Shown: positions 1-9,098, numbered from the stretch's first letter. The stretch: DNA of 34,976 bases from Gammaproteobacteria bacterium (GCA_030428185.1 JAUICE010000018.1:1-34976), one strand, 5' to 3'. A program made the numbers and translations. Notes: generated by a model from the letters alone, not told the origin.

Positions 1-2
1 TG

Positions 3-971
3 AATTCGCATGGAATTGTTGCGATTAGAGATAAAGAAGTCACTCAAAATGATGTGGACCGAGTTATCGAAGCTGCTAAGGCCGTTGCGATACCGGCTGA
101 TCAAAAAATACTACATATCCTTCCACAAGAATTTTTCATTGATAACCAAGGAGGCATACATGAGCCTATTGGTATGTCAGGTGTTCGCTTAGAAGCTAAA
201 GTTCATATGGTCACAGGAGCAGTAAGTGCCGCTCAAAATATTGTAAAAAGTGTCAAGCGCTGCGGCTTAGAGGTGAGTGATGTGATTTTAGAGCAGCTTG
301 CATCTTCTTATGCAGTATTGACTGATGATGAAAAAGAGCTTGGCGTGTGTATGATTGATATCGGTGGTGGTACAACTGATATTGCGATTTTTTCAAATGG
401 CTCAATTCGACATACAGCAGTGATCCCCATTGCAGGCGATCAAGTGACTAATGACATTGCAATGGCACTTAGAACACCAACTAAGGCGGCTGAGTCGATT
501 AAATTAAACTACGCATCTGTGATCACCTCACAAGCCAGTGCAAATCAGATGATAGAAGTGCCCAGTGTTTTTGATAAACCTGGACGTAAAATATCTACCC
601 GAGCTTTAGCGGATGTTGTTTCAGCGCGGTATGAAGAGTTGTTTGTTTTGGTGAAAGCTGAGCTAGAGCGTAGTGGTTTTGCGGATATGATTGCCGCAGG
701 AATTGTGTTAACCGGAGGCGCCTCAAATGTACAGGGCGCTATTGATTTGGCGGAAAGAGTGTTTGAAATGCCTGTACGTATCGGCGCTCCTCAATTTGTT
801 TCTGGCATACCTGACGTGATGACGAATCCAAGTTATGCGACAGGTGTTGGTCTATTGCTTTACGGGTTTCAAGAGCAGTATGATGCAAATTATACACATG
901 GTAGTATGTTAAATGAGGGAGTTAAAGGGCTTTGGATGCGAATGCGTCAGTGGTTTCAGGGCAACTTTTAA
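3..971 (+). CDS. ftsA: FtsA, cell division actin-like ATPase (5' end outside window)
   Basis: FtsA is the actin-like protein that anchors FtsZ filaments to the inner membrane and recruits later divisome proteins. The reading frame is already open at base 3 (NSHGIVAIRDKEVTQNDVDR), so an internal ATG at base 54 is not the start and the N-terminal part lies upstream. Visible are the ATP-binding signature MIDIGGGTTDIAIF, the adenosine motif GIVLTGGAS, and a C-terminal amphipathic tail rich in Arg and Trp (GLWMRMRQWFQGNF) that fits the membrane-targeting helix. It ends 30 bases before ftsZ, the normal dcw-cluster order. Identification is secure from close similarity to the E. coli protein as remembered. 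Confidence 0.97.
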   Translation, partial: NSHGIVAIRDKEVTQNDVDRVIEAAKAVAIPADQKILHILPQEFFIDNQGGIHEPIGMSGVRLEAKVHMVTGAVSAAQNIVKSVKRCGLEVSDVILEQLASSYAVLTDDEKELGVCMIDIGGGTTDIAIFSNGSIRHTAVIPIAGDQVTNDIAMALRTPTKAAESIKLNYASVITSQASANQMIEVPSVFDKPGRKISTRALADVVSARYEELFVLVKAELERSGFADMIAAGIVLTGGASNVQGAIDLAERVFEMPVRIGAPQFVSGIPDVMTNPSYATGVGLLLYGFQEQYDANYTHGSMLNEGVKGLWMRMRQWFQGNF

Positions 972-1001
972 TGCTTTGATTAGGAATATAGGGGAATCTG
1001 A

Positions 1002-2150
1002 ATGTTTGAGTTAGTGGATAGTCAGCATGATAGCGCTGTTATCAAAGTGGTTGGTATCGGTGGCGGCGGTGGTAATGCAGTTGAGCATATGGTTGCAGAG
1101 AAAGTAGAAGGTGTGGAGTTTATTTGTGCCAATACTGATGCGCAAGCCTTAAAAAGTTCAAATGCAACTGTACACCTGCAATTAGGTGAGCAATTAACTA
1201 AAGGATTGGGCGCAGGTGCGGATCCAGAGATCGGACGCCAAGCGGCTGAAGAAGATAGAGAGCGTATTAAAGAAGTCTTACATGGTGCTGATATGGTGTT
1301 TATCACGGCAGGCATGGGAGGAGGCACCGGAACCGGAGCGGCCCCTGTTGTTGCAGCACTTGCTAAAGAGATGGGTATTTTAACCGTCGCTGTTGTAACA
1401 AAACCTTTTTCGTTTGAAGGTAAACAGCGTTTAAAGTCTGCTGATGATGGCATACATGAATTAACACAGCACGTGGACTCGTTGATCACCATTCCTAACA
1501 ACAAGTTGCTAAGTGTTTTAGGTAAAAATATTTCACTCATTAATGCGTTTAAGTCTGCTAATAATGTGTTACTGGGCGCCGTTCAAGGCATTGCAGATCT
1601 AATCACTCGTCCTGGATTGATTAATGTTGATTTTGCAGATGTTCGTACAGTGATGTCAGAGATGGGTATGGCAATGATGGGGACAGGTTCGGCCAGTGGT
1701 GATGACAGAGCTAAAAAAGCGGCTGAAGCTGCGATTGCAAGTCCGTTACTAGAAGACGTTAACTTATCAGGCGCTAGGGGAATTCTAGTAAACATTACCG
1801 CAGGCCTTGATATGTCTATTGGCGAGTTTGAGGAAGTTGGTGATGTGATTAAGAGCTTCATATCTGATGATGCGACAGTTGTTGTGGGTACTGTGATTTG
1901 TCCTGAAATGAGCGATGAGCTTAGAGTGACTGTTATTGTTACAGGTTTAGGTGGTGAGGTTCGACAAGTTTCTCCAGGAACAATCAAGCTAGAAGCATCA
2001 CAAAAAGATGGGACCTTGGATTATCAAGAATTAGATAGACCCACTGTTATTCGTAAACAAGGAAGTGCTCATAAGCAAAATGCCTCAGAGCATGGAGATG
2101 TGGACTATTTAGATATACCTGCATTTTTGCGTCGTCAGGAAGAATCCTAA
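1002..2150 (+). CDS. ftsZ: FtsZ, tubulin-like division GTPase
   Basis: FtsZ polymerises into the cytokinetic ring at midcell using GTP. The 382-residue length is normal. The tubulin signature GGGTGTG is at residues 106-112 and an N-terminal GGGGGNAV loop is present. The C-terminal conserved peptide [12 protein letters not shown], which binds FtsA and ZipA, is intact behind a short hydrophilic linker. The start has an AGGGGA ribosome site about 8 bases upstream. A strong hairpin terminator follows at 2181. The next gene is not lpxC, which follows ftsZ in many gammaproteobacteria, so the dcw cluster ends here. Confidence 0.98.
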   Translation: MFELVDSQHDSAVIKVVGIGGGGGNAVEHMVAEKVEGVEFICANTDAQALKSSNATVHLQLGEQLTKGLGAGADPEIGRQAAEEDRERIKEVLHGADMVFITAGMGGGTGTGAAPVVAALAKEMGILTVAVVTKPFSFEGKQRLKSADDGIHELTQHVDSLITIPNNKLLSVLGKNISLINAFKSANNVLLGAVQGIADLITRPGLINVDFADVRTVMSEMGMAMMGTGSASGDDRAKKAAEAAIASPLLEDVNLSGARGILVNITAGLDMSIGEFEEVGDVIKSFISDDATVVVGTVICPEMSDELRVTVIVTGLGGEVRQVSPGTIKLEASQKDGTLDYQELDRPTVIRKQGSAHKQNASEHGDVDYLDIPAFLRRQEES

Positions 2151-2180
2151 AACACTGCTATCGCGGCTTCAATGATTAAC

Positions 2181-2220
2181 CCACGCACCACATTAAAGTG
2201 GTGCGTGGCCTTGCTTTTAC
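2181..2220 (+). terminator. Terminator after ftsZ
   Basis: A perfect 11-bp stem (CCACGCACCAC at 2181-2191 with GTGGTGCGTGG at 2198-2208) encloses a 6-base loop. It is followed by a T-rich stretch (ttgctttt) 31 bases after the ftsZ stop. The T tract is interrupted, but the stem is GC-rich and strong, so this very likely ends ftsZ transcription. Confidence 0.85.
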
Positions 2221-2231
2221 TTCACCCTATA

Positions 2232-2288
2232 TTACAAACTTGTAACATTTGTCGTTTATTTGTAAGCTTAATGTAAGCATATTGTAAG
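2232..2288 (+). promoter_or_regulatory. Palindrome plus three TGTAAG repeats at 11-bp spacing
   Basis: TTACAA and TTGTAA form a palindrome with a 2-base centre at 2232-2245. Downstream, TGTAAG occurs at 2261, 2272 and 2283, exactly one helical turn apart. The cluster lies between the ftsZ terminator and the lysine-rich gene at 2343. Phased copies on one face of the helix are the usual look of a regulator-binding or bent-DNA site. No known regulator is recognised; this is a candidate operator only. Confidence 0.4.
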
Positions 2289-2342
2289 ATTTTCTAATAA
2301 AGTTTTTCTGGGACGTATTTATTAAAGCATGGTAGCGAATAT

Positions 2343-3233
2343 ATGGTCGAACTATGGACAAGAGGGTCCAAGCTTGTCGATGTAGAAGAAGAGGTTGAAG
2401 GTCTGGGAGCTCATCCTCTCGTCAAATACACGGTTCAAACAGAGCTTCTGGGTATCATCGCAGCACTTCCATTATGTTGTCGGGAAAAAATATTTTCACA
2501 TCAGGGTTTTGCTGCACAACTTGCACTCCTTGCCTTGATGGAAAATGAGAAATTCGCTAAAAAATATAAGAAAGTAAAAAGAGCCAATTTTAGTAATAAA
2601 CTTATTCTTAAGAACTTACTGAAAAAATTTGCAAAAAGAATACTTGAAAAAATTTTTAAGAAAGTACTTCGTTCACGTCTTCTCAAAAAAAAATATAAAG
2701 TACTGACACGTTTTATGGCGACAAGAAGAGGTCTTAAAGCCAAGTCAAAGTTAAAGCTTAAGTCCAAGCGCAAATCACCAGCGAAAAAAAAGTCAAAAAT
2801 AAAGCTTAAACTTATTAAAGCAAAGAGAAGTTTCAATAAAGTAAAGCGCGGATCAAAAGTAAAGTCGAGTGTTAGAAAGACAAGTAAACGAGTAAAAGTC
2901 AGTAAGACTAAGACAACAGGTCTTAAGAAGCTTATGGGCTCGCCAAAGAAGGTCACGATACAAGGTAAAGCTAAAAAGATAAGCCAAAAAGTCCCCTCAA
3001 AGTCAAAGTTATTTAATATGGAAAAACCTAAGGCTAAAGATATAGATAAACTTAAACGCAGTATTATAAAGAAAATGAAGGCTCGTGAGCGCATTAGCTT
3101 ACTTCAGACAAAGAAAAAATTACAAGCAGGACATGATAGAGAGCAAAAGCAAAAAAGCCTGCGCTTCTTTCAGCAGAGCAGGCAGTCTCAATCAGCAAAT
3201 AGCAATATTAAGCTTTCGAAAACCGCCAAGTGA
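2343..3233 (+). CDS. Lysine-rich, histone H1-like basic protein
   Basis: A 296-residue protein of unknown function. Residues 1-70 are ordinary and include a hydrophobic stretch around LLGIIAALPL. From about residue 72 to 270 roughly one residue in three is lysine by eye, with many KxK and KK pairs, SK/KS and TK motifs and almost no acidic residues. It ends in a Gln/Ser-rich tail. Such composition is known from bacterial histone H1-like and other nucleic-acid-binding tails, so nucleoid or ribosome binding is a reasonable guess. Export as a host chromatin-binding protein is also possible. The start is uncertain: no good ribosome site precedes 2343. It sits alone between ftsZ and rpsB. The long shadow frame on the opposite strand follows from the AAA/AAG codon bias. 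Confidence 0.6.
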   Translation: MVELWTRGSKLVDVEEEVEGLGAHPLVKYTVQTELLGIIAALPLCCREKIFSHQGFAAQLALLALMENEKFAKKYKKVKRANFSNKLILKNLLKKFAKRILEKIFKKVLRSRLLKKKYKVLTRFMATRRGLKAKSKLKLKSKRKSPAKKKSKIKLKLIKAKRSFNKVKRGSKVKSSVRKTSKRVKVSKTKTTGLKKLMGSPKKVTIQGKAKKISQKVPSKSKLFNMEKPKAKDIDKLKRSIIKKMKARERISLLQTKKKLQAGHDREQKQKSLRFFQQSRQSQSANSNIKLSKTAK

Positions 3234-3249
3234 CGGAAAAGTCGTCACT
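3229..3249 (+). terminator. Hairpin overlapping the end of the lysine-rich gene
   Basis: A 7-bp stem (AGTGACG at 3229-3235 with CGTCACT at 3243-3249) includes the stop codon at 3231-3233. No T tract follows, so factor-independent termination is doubtful. It may instead protect the transcript end. Confidence 0.35.
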
Positions 3250-3683
3250 CAGACATGATTTCGCACTATATAATTTGCAGGCAAAAAAACAAATATTATT
3301 TCAGATGGCCATGTGATTTACTTAACATCGTTGCCAAGGCAGAAGGCATTGAAAATAAAGGGAATAGCCGTAGGCAACATGGAGTAAGTTGCGGCCTTAA
3401 TGATAACCAGTTTATCGTTTTGAACTTATCTCTAGCGAGTCCAACATCGTAATCAGCACCCTGGTAGGGTGGATATCTACCAGGGCTTGCTGAGAATCAC
3501 GTCTTAAAAAGACGTTACTTGCTTAATCCCTATCATTTATGGTATAAAACACAGCTTAATTTTCCTACACTATTTGGGTTTCTCTGCAAGATAAGAGGGC
3601 TCGAATGTTTAGGTATTTGGACGGTGTTTTTTAACGTAACCACTTGAATTATATGGTTAAAATTCATCGAAATCACACACACT
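3250..3683. other. Region without a supported gene, with two hairpins (3453-3515)
   Basis: A 65-codon open frame at 3255-3452 has no ribosome site or recognisable motif and is probably chance. A long hairpin spans 3453-3493: TCAGCA plus CCCTGGTAG pairs with CTACCAGGG, a 2-base bulge, then TGCTGA (15 bp in all, 9-base loop). A second hairpin, ACGTCTT/AAGACGT with a 3-base loop, lies at 3499-3515. They could belong to a small RNA or to termination of an upstream transcript. No T tract follows either one. Nothing else was found before the rpsB promoter. Confidence 0.4.
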
Positions 3684-3711
3684 TTGACAAGTAAAGCAGG
3701 GTCCTTATAGA
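3684..3711 (+). promoter_or_regulatory. rpsB promoter
   Basis: A perfect -35 box TTGACA (3684-3689) is followed after 16 bases by TATAGA (3706-3711). It gives a predicted transcript start near 3718, about 65 bases before the rpsB start codon. Confidence 0.65.
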
Positions 3712-3721
3712 GGTGTTTTAC

Positions 3722-3784
3722 GCTAGCAATTTACCAGTTGTTAGCAGGAAGTGTGGAGGCTTAACCCTAATTTTGGAGTTTATC
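3722..3784 (+). promoter_or_regulatory. Likely S2-binding leader of rpsB
   Basis: Right after the predicted transcript start, GCTAGCAA (3722-3729) pairs with TTGTTAGC (3738-3745), one pair being G-U. A G/A-rich segment and the Shine-Dalgarno TTGGAG follow. In many bacteria ribosomal protein S2 represses rpsB-tsf through a structured leader at this position. The assignment rests on position and the hairpin, not on a covariance match. Confidence 0.45.
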
Positions 3785-4567
3785 ATGGTAAAAGTAAGTA
3801 TGCGCGATATGTTGCAGGCCGGTGTTCATTTTGGACATAGAACACGTTTTTGGGAACCTAAAATGGCTCCTTACATCTTTGGCTCTCGTAACAAAATTCA
3901 TATCATTAATCTAGAGCAGACGCTTCCCCTATTACATGATGCACTAAACTATGCTGGCAAGTTGGCGGCAAATAAGTGCTCAATTTTATTCGTTGGTACA
4001 AAACGTGCCGCTCAAGACATTATTAAAGAGCAGGCTGAACGTTGTGGTATGCCTTATGTTGATCACCGTTGGTTAGGTGGTATGTTGACAAACTATAAAA
4101 CAGTACGCCAATCGATTTCACGTTTAAAAGACTTAGAGAAAATGCGTGACAATGGTGACTTTAATAAGATGATTAAGAAAGAAGCTCTAATGTTGAGCCG
4201 TGAGCTTGAAAAGCTTGAGTGTAGCTTAGGCGGTATCAAGAATATGAAAGGCTTGCCTGATGCAATTTTTGTAATTGATGTTGGTCATGAAAAAATTGCC
4301 GTTAAAGAAGCTAAACGGTTAAGAATTCCTGTCATTGGTGTTGTTGATACAAATAACAGCCCTGATGGAATTGATTATCCAATTCCTGGTAATGATGACT
4401 CTATGCGAGCCATTGAAATTTATGTTAAGGCATTTGCTGATTCTATTTTAGAAGCTCGTCAAGCAGCACAAGTAGGTGTTGAGGACGATTTTGTTGAGGT
4501 ATCTGAGGCAAAAGAGGGTAAAGCACCTGTGTCAGCGTCTAAAGAAGAAAGCAGCGATAAAGAATAA
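3785..4567 (+). CDS. rpsB: 30S ribosomal protein S2
   Basis: S2 is a small-subunit protein bound near the mRNA exit that helps hold S1. The ATG at 3785 is chosen over an upstream GTG at 3713: it follows TTGGAG at good spacing and gives the family N-terminus [20 protein letters not shown]. The GTG lies at the predicted transcript start. The 260-residue product has the conserved [13 protein letters not shown] and [19 protein letters not shown] segments and ends in a short acidic tail. It is the first gene of an operon with tsf, pyrH and frr. Confidence 0.98.
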   Translation: MVKVSMRDMLQAGVHFGHRTRFWEPKMAPYIFGSRNKIHIINLEQTLPLLHDALNYAGKLAANKCSILFVGTKRAAQDIIKEQAERCGMPYVDHRWLGGMLTNYKTVRQSISRLKDLEKMRDNGDFNKMIKKEALMLSRELEKLECSLGGIKNMKGLPDAIFVIDVGHEKIAVKEAKRLRIPVIGVVDTNNSPDGIDYPIPGNDDSMRAIEIYVKAFADSILEARQAAQVGVEDDFVEVSEAKEGKAPVSASKEESSDKE

Positions 4568-4597
4568 GCAATAGTACAGCTAGGAGAATTAATAATT

Positions 4598-5482
4598 ATG
4601 GCTATTACAGCTCAAATGGTAAAAGAACTTCGTGAGCGCTCTGGTGCAGGTATGATGGAGTGCAAAAAAGCTTTAGTTGCAACCAATGGTGATATTGATG
4701 CGGCAATGGATAAAATGCGTAAAGAAGGTCAGGCTAAAGCAGATAAAAAATCTTCTCGAACTACAGCTGAAGGTATTATCAAAGTAGCTGTTGCTGATAG
4801 TGGTAAAGTTGCGGTCATTATGGAGATTAATTCCGAGACTGACTTTGTTGCTCGTGATGAAAACTTTAAGTTGTTTGCTGACAAGGTGATTGAGACAGCC
4901 TTGGGAGAAAAGTATGCTGATGTTAGCGCGCTATCTCAAGCAACGTTGCTTGGCGGAGATCAATCTGTTGAAGAGGCGCGCCAAAGCTTAGTGGCTAAAA
5001 TTGGTGAGAACGTTAATATTCGCCGTTTTCAGTATGTAGAAACTGATGGTGCTATTGGGCACTATCTACACGGTGGGCGTATTGGGGTGTTAGTAGATTT
5101 GGCTGGAAGCGATGTTGTACTTGCTAAAGATTTAGCAATGCATATTGCTGCGAGCAATCCATCTGTAGTGAAACAAACCGATGTACCACAGTCTATGATC
5201 GATAAAGAAAAAGAAATTTTTCAAGCTCAAGCATTAGAAAGCGGTAAGCCACAGGAAATCATTGAAAAGATGGTTGGTGGACGAATCAATAAGTTTCTTG
5301 ATGAAGTCAGTCTTCATGGACAAGCGTTTGTTAAACAGCCTGATATGAAGGTTTCTAAAGTGTTAAAGGAAAAAAATGCTGACGTTACTGGTTTCGTCCG
5401 CTATGAGGTTGGCGAAGGTATCGAGAAGAAAGCTGATAATTTTGTCGAAGAGGTGATGGCTCAAGTACGTGAAGCTGAATAA
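4598..5482 (+). CDS. tsf: Translation elongation factor Ts
   Basis: EF-Ts releases GDP from EF-Tu so that EF-Tu can be recharged with GTP. The N-terminal UBA-like domain starts [19 protein letters not shown]. The core motif [15 protein letters not shown], which contains the TDFV contact loop for EF-Tu, is present. At 294 residues it is normal for the longer gammaproteobacterial form. An AGGAGA ribosome site precedes the ATG. The stop codon overlaps the pyrH start (TAATG), so the two are translationally coupled. Confidence 0.98.
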   Translation: MAITAQMVKELRERSGAGMMECKKALVATNGDIDAAMDKMRKEGQAKADKKSSRTTAEGIIKVAVADSGKVAVIMEINSETDFVARDENFKLFADKVIETALGEKYADVSALSQATLLGGDQSVEEARQSLVAKIGENVNIRRFQYVETDGAIGHYLHGGRIGVLVDLAGSDVVLAKDLAMHIAASNPSVVKQTDVPQSMIDKEKEIFQAQALESGKPQEIIEKMVGGRINKFLDEVSLHGQAFVKQPDMKVSKVLKEKNADVTGFVRYEVGEGIEKKADNFVEEVMAQVREAE

Positions 5483-6228
5483 TGGGTTCACAAAAAAAAT
5501 CACTACGATTTAAGCGTATTCTACTTAAACTAAGTGGTGAAGCGCTTATGGGGCGTCATGCTTTTGGCATCGATCCTGAAGTTCTTGATCGTATGGCCTT
5601 AGATATTTCTCGTTTGATTAAAATGGGTGTTGAAGTTGGGCTTGTCATTGGCGGTGGTAACTTATTTCGCGGTAAACAACTCTCTGATGCTGGACTTGGT
5701 CGCGTAACCGGTGATCATATGGGTATGCTAGCAACAGTGATGAATGCGCTTGCTATGCGAGACGCTTTGGAGCGAATAGATTTGCCCGCACGCATTATGT
5801 CAGCAATTCCTATGTTAGGAGTTGTTGACCCATATCATCGACGCAAAGCCATAACACATCTTAGAACTGGTCATGTGGTTATTTTCGCAGCCGGTACCGG
5901 TAATCCTTTTTTTACAACGGATACAGCGGCATGTTTAAGAGCTATTGAGGTAGGCGCGGATGTTGTTTTAAAAGCAACAAAGGTTGATGGGGTCTATTCT
6001 TCAGATCCTAAAATCGACGAGAATGCTACGCGTTATGATGCTCTTACATACGGTGAAGTGCTTAAGCAGACTTTAAATGTTATGGATTTAACGGCTATTT
6101 GCTTGTGCCGAGATCATCATATGCCCTTAATTGTTTTCGATATGAGTGCTGACAGTGCTCTACTGTCTATTGTTAATGGTGAATCGGTAGGAACTTGGAT
6201 TGGAGATTCTCATGATAGAAGAAATTAG
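5482..6228 (+). CDS. pyrH: UMP kinase
   Basis: PyrH phosphorylates UMP to UDP in pyrimidine nucleotide synthesis and belongs to the amino-acid-kinase fold, not the P-loop kinases. Visible are the N-terminal [11 protein letters not shown] phosphate loop, [10 protein letters not shown], the [13 protein letters not shown] acceptor-binding motif, and [16 protein letters not shown]. Length is 248 residues, normal for the family. It starts one base inside the tsf stop codon and overlaps frr by 17 bases, so it belongs to the same operon. Confidence 0.97.
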   Translation: MGSQKKSLRFKRILLKLSGEALMGRHAFGIDPEVLDRMALDISRLIKMGVEVGLVIGGGNLFRGKQLSDAGLGRVTGDHMGMLATVMNALAMRDALERIDLPARIMSAIPMLGVVDPYHRRKAITHLRTGHVVIFAAGTGNPFFTTDTAACLRAIEVGADVVLKATKVDGVYSSDPKIDENATRYDALTYGEVLKQTLNVMDLTAICLCRDHHMPLIVFDMSADSALLSIVNGESVGTWIGDSHDRRN

Positions 6229-6769
6229 AAATGAAACGGGCTTGAGGATGGAAAAAAGTGTTGAGGCGTTACGTGTGGAAATGTCTCGCATTAGAACTGG
6301 ACGTGCTCACCCGAGTTTACTTGAACAAGTAACGGTTGATTACTATGGAAATGAGACACCTTTAAGTCAGGTTGCAAGTGTTAATGCTCAAGACGCACGT
6401 ACTTTGACAGTGACGCCATGGGAAAAAAACATGGTCCCTGTGATTGAAAAAGCAATTATTAATGCGAATCTAGGACTTAATCCGCAGTCCGCGGGGCAAG
6501 TTATTCGTGTGCCATTACCACCTCTAACTGAAGAGCGACGTAAAGAGATGATCCGTTTAGTTAAGGGGGTCGCTGAAAATACTCGTGTTGCTATTCGAAA
6601 TATTCGAAGAGATGCAAACGGTCAATTAAAGGACCTACTAAAGGCTAAAGAAATTTCTGAAGATGATGATAGACGTGAGCAAGAAAAAATTCAAAAGCTA
6701 ACGGACAAATACATCAGTGATGTTGAAAGTGTTCTTTCAAGAAAAGAAGAAGACTTACTCGAAGTATAA
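6212..6769 (+). CDS. frr: Ribosome recycling factor
   Basis: RRF splits the post-termination ribosome together with EF-G. The ATG at 6212 has GGAG six bases upstream and gives 185 residues, the length of the E. coli protein. A TTG at 6200 in the same frame would overlap that ribosome site and is not favoured. Family motifs are [28 protein letters not shown] and VRLVKGVAE-type segments (here [20 protein letters not shown]). It is the last gene of the rpsB operon and converges on the methyltransferase-like gene, with 15 bases of 3' overlap. Confidence 0.97.
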   Translation: MIEEIRNETGLRMEKSVEALRVEMSRIRTGRAHPSLLEQVTVDYYGNETPLSQVASVNAQDARTLTVTPWEKNMVPVIEKAIINANLGLNPQSAGQVIRVPLPPLTEERRKEMIRLVKGVAENTRVAIRNIRRDANGQLKDLLKAKEISEDDDRREQEKIQKLTDKYISDVESVLSRKEEDLLEV

Positions 6770-7480
6770 TCTGCTGATGGCACCTAGTGTGCCATCCCAT
6801 AATGGCCGCTCAATTCGGTTTGCCCTCACAAGATGTTCAATGAGTGTGAGATACTCATTTGTGAAAAAAATATGCAGAACAATATTTTGACGACTTGAAG
6901 TTGTTAATAATAGTGTTTTGTCTGAAATATTTTCTCGTATGTATTTTATTTCTTTATACATAGTTTGTTTATTGTTAAATAAAAGGTTTATGCTGACTAT
7001 CCCAGCGCTTTTTATTGAGTGGCTCATGAGTAGTGTGTGTAGGTTTTGTTTGGGAACTTTGTCCTCTCCAGTAAAGATATCAATAAAAATATAGTCGTAG
7101 CTTTCTTTTAAATCCTGCATATATTGCCAAGCACAGGCATTAATAATGTTTAAATCAACATAAAAAAAAGTTTTGGCTATGTTGATGACCTCATTTCTAA
7201 GATCGACAGCATGAATATCTATTTTAGGAAAGTAGTGATGTAAAAAATGAATGAGTCCACCGCCGCCAGCACCCAAAATGAGTACTTTTGCACATGGATT
7301 ACTGATGGTTGAGCATAATGACTGCAAGTAACATAGTTCGGGTAGCCATGGAGATTGTTTATTAATAATAGTTTGTATATAGGCGTTATCAAAACTTAGC
7401 CAACGATACTGTTTATTCTCAGAAACAAATAGTTCACCAAATTCATCAGTTAATTGATAAATCTTTTTACCCTTATACAT
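6755..7480 (-). CDS. Spermidine synthase-like SAM-dependent methyltransferase-fold protein
   Basis: A 241-residue Rossmann-fold protein. The nucleotide loop [15 protein letters not shown] lies near residue 67, followed by the acidic end of strand 2 ([10 protein letters not shown]) and a strand-4 motif [16 protein letters not shown]. That arrangement matches the spermidine-synthase family of aminopropyl transferases and its many SAM-binding relatives. Whether it makes polyamines is not clear: the usual GGGDG loop is AGGGG here, and the short protein lacks an obvious full N-terminal beta domain. It lies on the reverse strand between frr and uppS, interrupting a normally co-directional cluster. 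It shares a short upstream region containing a 16-bp inverted repeat with uppS. Confidence 0.7.
   Translation of the reverse strand: MYKGKKIYQLTDEFGELFVSENKQYRWLSFDNAYIQTIINKQSPWLPELCYLQSLCSTISNPCAKVLILGAGGGGLIHFLHHYFPKIDIHAVDLRNEVINIAKTFFYVDLNIINACAWQYMQDLKESYDYIFIDIFTGEDKVPKQNLHTLLMSHSIKSAGIVSINLLFNNKQTMYKEIKYIRENISDKTLLLTTSSRQNIVLHIFFTNEYLTLIEHLVRANRIERPLWDGTLGAISRLYFE
6776..6796. terminator. Hairpin just after frr
   Basis: An 8-bp perfect stem GATGGCAC/GTGCCATC (6776-6783, 6789-6796) with a 5-base loop starts 7 bases after the frr stop. It lies inside the 3' coding end of the convergent gene. It has no T tract and could serve either transcript. Termination is a guess. Confidence 0.4.
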
Positions 7481-7490
7481 GCCTGCGCCT

Positions 7491-7549
7491 TTAAACGGTA
7501 GCTATTTTTGCTGTCAATTGGGTATAAGTGTACAATAGCTACCGTTTAA
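7491..7549. promoter_or_regulatory. Perfect 16-bp inverted repeat between divergent genes
   Basis: TTAAACGGTAGCTATT at 7491-7506 is repeated exactly in inverse orientation at 7534-7549, with 27 bases between. The arm centres are 43 bp apart, about four helical turns. A possible -10 box for uppS (TATAAG, 7523-7528) lies between the arms, so one arm would cover the -35 region and the other the transcript start. This looks like a two-site operator for the divergent pair. A long hairpin in an RNA is the alternative. Confidence 0.55.
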
Positions 7550-7572
7550 TTTTTAGTTAAAGGGGCGATTTC

Positions 7573-8307
7573 TTGTCAGGTTCTAGCCGTATTGTACCTA
7601 AGCACGTTTCTATTATTATGGATGGTAATGGTCGTTGGGCTAAGGCTCAGGGCAAACCAAGAAGCTTTGGACATTTAGCTGGAGCAAAAACTGCTAAAGA
7701 AATTATTAAAAGAGCTCATGAGCGAGGCATCAAAGTGTTAAGTCTTTTTGCCTTTAGCAGTGAAAATTGGGAGCGTCCGAAAGTTGAGGTTAGCTTTTTA
7801 ATGGAGCTTTTTCAGTCTGTTTTAACTAAGGAGCTTAAATCGTTACATAAAAATGGTGTAAAGCTTGTTTTCAGTGGAAATACTATAGCGTTGACAAAGT
7901 CATTGCAAAAGTTGATTGTAGAAGCAACAGACAAAACTAAAGATAATAACGGCTTGATTGTTAACGTTGTCGTCAACTATGGTGGAAAGTGGGATATCAT
8001 TCAGGCGACAAAAAAAATAGCATCCGAGTATAAAGAAGGTGCGTTAGATATTGATAGTTTAGATGAAGAGCGATTTAGTCAATATCTTGGGACTTATCCG
8101 CTACCCGATCCTGATTTACTCATTCGGACAAGTGGAGAGACTCGTATCAGTAACTTTTTTTTATGGCAGCATGCTTATAGTGAATTGATATTTTGTGATT
8201 GTCATTGGCCTGACTTTACTGTTGACTCATTTGATAAAGCACTGGACGTGTTTTCAAAAAGAGAGCGCCGATTTGGTAAGGTTAATCATAAGGATTTAGC
8301 ATGTTAA
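7573..8307 (+). CDS. uppS: Isoprenyl transferase (undecaprenyl diphosphate synthase)
   Basis: UppS adds isopentenyl units in cis to farnesyl diphosphate to make the C55 carrier for peptidoglycan and other envelope glycans. The start is a TTG with AGGGG seven bases upstream; the family N-terminus PKHVSIIMDGNGRWAKAQG follows, with the catalytic Asp at residue 17. FAFSSENWERP and PDPDLLIRTSGETRISNFF are intact. Length is 244 residues, normal. It overlaps cdsA by 7 bases and leads a lipid and envelope operon. Confidence 0.96.
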   Translation: MSGSSRIVPKHVSIIMDGNGRWAKAQGKPRSFGHLAGAKTAKEIIKRAHERGIKVLSLFAFSSENWERPKVEVSFLMELFQSVLTKELKSLHKNGVKLVFSGNTIALTKSLQKLIVEATDKTKDNNGLIVNVVVNYGGKWDIIQATKKIASEYKEGALDIDSLDEERFSQYLGTYPLPDPDLLIRTSGETRISNFFLWQHAYSELIFCDCHWPDFTVDSFDKALDVFSKRERRFGKVNHKDLAC

Positions 8308-9098
8308 AAAGATTGGTTACTGGTTTATTACTGGCTCCTATCGTCTTACTTCTTATTGTTTTTTCATCTGCAAGTGAGTTTGCTTTTTTGTGTATTATTT
8401 TATTCACCTTTTCATTTAAGGAAGGTTTATCTTTAGCACCAATTAACTCAAAATCAAGCAGCTTCGTGCTTCTATCCTTATTTATAGGGGTGTTATTGGC
8501 CGTTTTTTATTTTATCACTGGTGGATGGCTCCTAGTCTTTTCCTTTTATTTGTGGTTGCTCTTGTTGGTCTTGATCCTCGCTTATCCACGATTAAGCTTT
8601 ATTTGGGGCCACTCTAGTGTTGTTCTAACGCTGATAAGCTTTGTATTAGTTGCTGCATTTAAAGCGCTTATACAACTAAAATTAGAGACCCAAGGCTATG
8701 CATATTTGATTTATTTAATGGGTTTGGTTTGGGCTGCAGATAGTGGTGCTTATTTTTCTGGTAAAGCATTTGGATCACACAAACTGATTACCAAGGTTAG
8801 CCCAGGAAAAACCTTAGAAGGTTTATTTGGAGGTCTTTGCTCGGTATTAATTGTAGCTGCTGTTGCAAGATACTACTTTTTACCGCAGCAACTTTTAAAC
8901 TGGTATTTGCTATCAGCTATTGTTTTTATAAGCTCTGTTTTTGGTGATCTCTTTATTAGTATGCTCAAAAGGAGAGTTAAATTAAAAGACACTGGAGCAT
9001 TATTACCTGGACATGGTGGCTTATTAGATAGATTCGATAGTTTATTGCCGGCCTCTGTGTTTTTCTTAGTATCTGCTAAGTGGCTTAATCTTTTGTAA
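8301..9098 (+). CDS. cdsA: Phosphatidate cytidylyltransferase
   Basis: CdsA makes CDP-diacylglycerol from phosphatidic acid and CTP in the inner membrane, the branch point of phospholipid synthesis. The 265-residue protein is almost wholly hydrophobic with several membrane helices. It carries VSPGKTLEGLFGG and the family signature near the C-terminus (SMLKRRVKLKDTGALLPGHG followed by GLLDRFDSL). The ATG lies inside the end of uppS. rseP follows 9 bases later. Confidence 0.95.
   Translation: MLKRLVTGLLLAPIVLLLIVFSSASEFAFLCIILFTFSFKEGLSLAPINSKSSSFVLLSLFIGVLLAVFYFITGGWLLVFSFYLWLLLLVLILAYPRLSFIWGHSSVVLTLISFVLVAAFKALIQLKLETQGYAYLIYLMGLVWAADSGAYFSGKAFGSHKLITKVSPGKTLEGLFGGLCSVLIVAAVARYYFLPQQLLNWYLLSAIVFISSVFGDLFISMLKRRVKLKDTGALLPGHGGLLDRFDSLLPASVFFLVSAKWLNLL

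Noticed and set aside
10-192. 60-codon frame at the window start
   Set aside because: Out of frame with ftsA, which is clearly coding from base 3.
1022-1987. Long reverse-strand frames opposite ftsZ
   Set aside because: Shadows of a strongly coding gene.
2501-3094. 197-codon hydrophobic frame opposite the lysine-rich gene
   Set aside because: Its Phe/Leu-rich content is just the complement of AAA/AAG codons and there is no ribosome site.
3255-3452. 65-codon forward frame
   Set aside because: No ribosome site, no recognisable composition, and it runs into the hairpin region.
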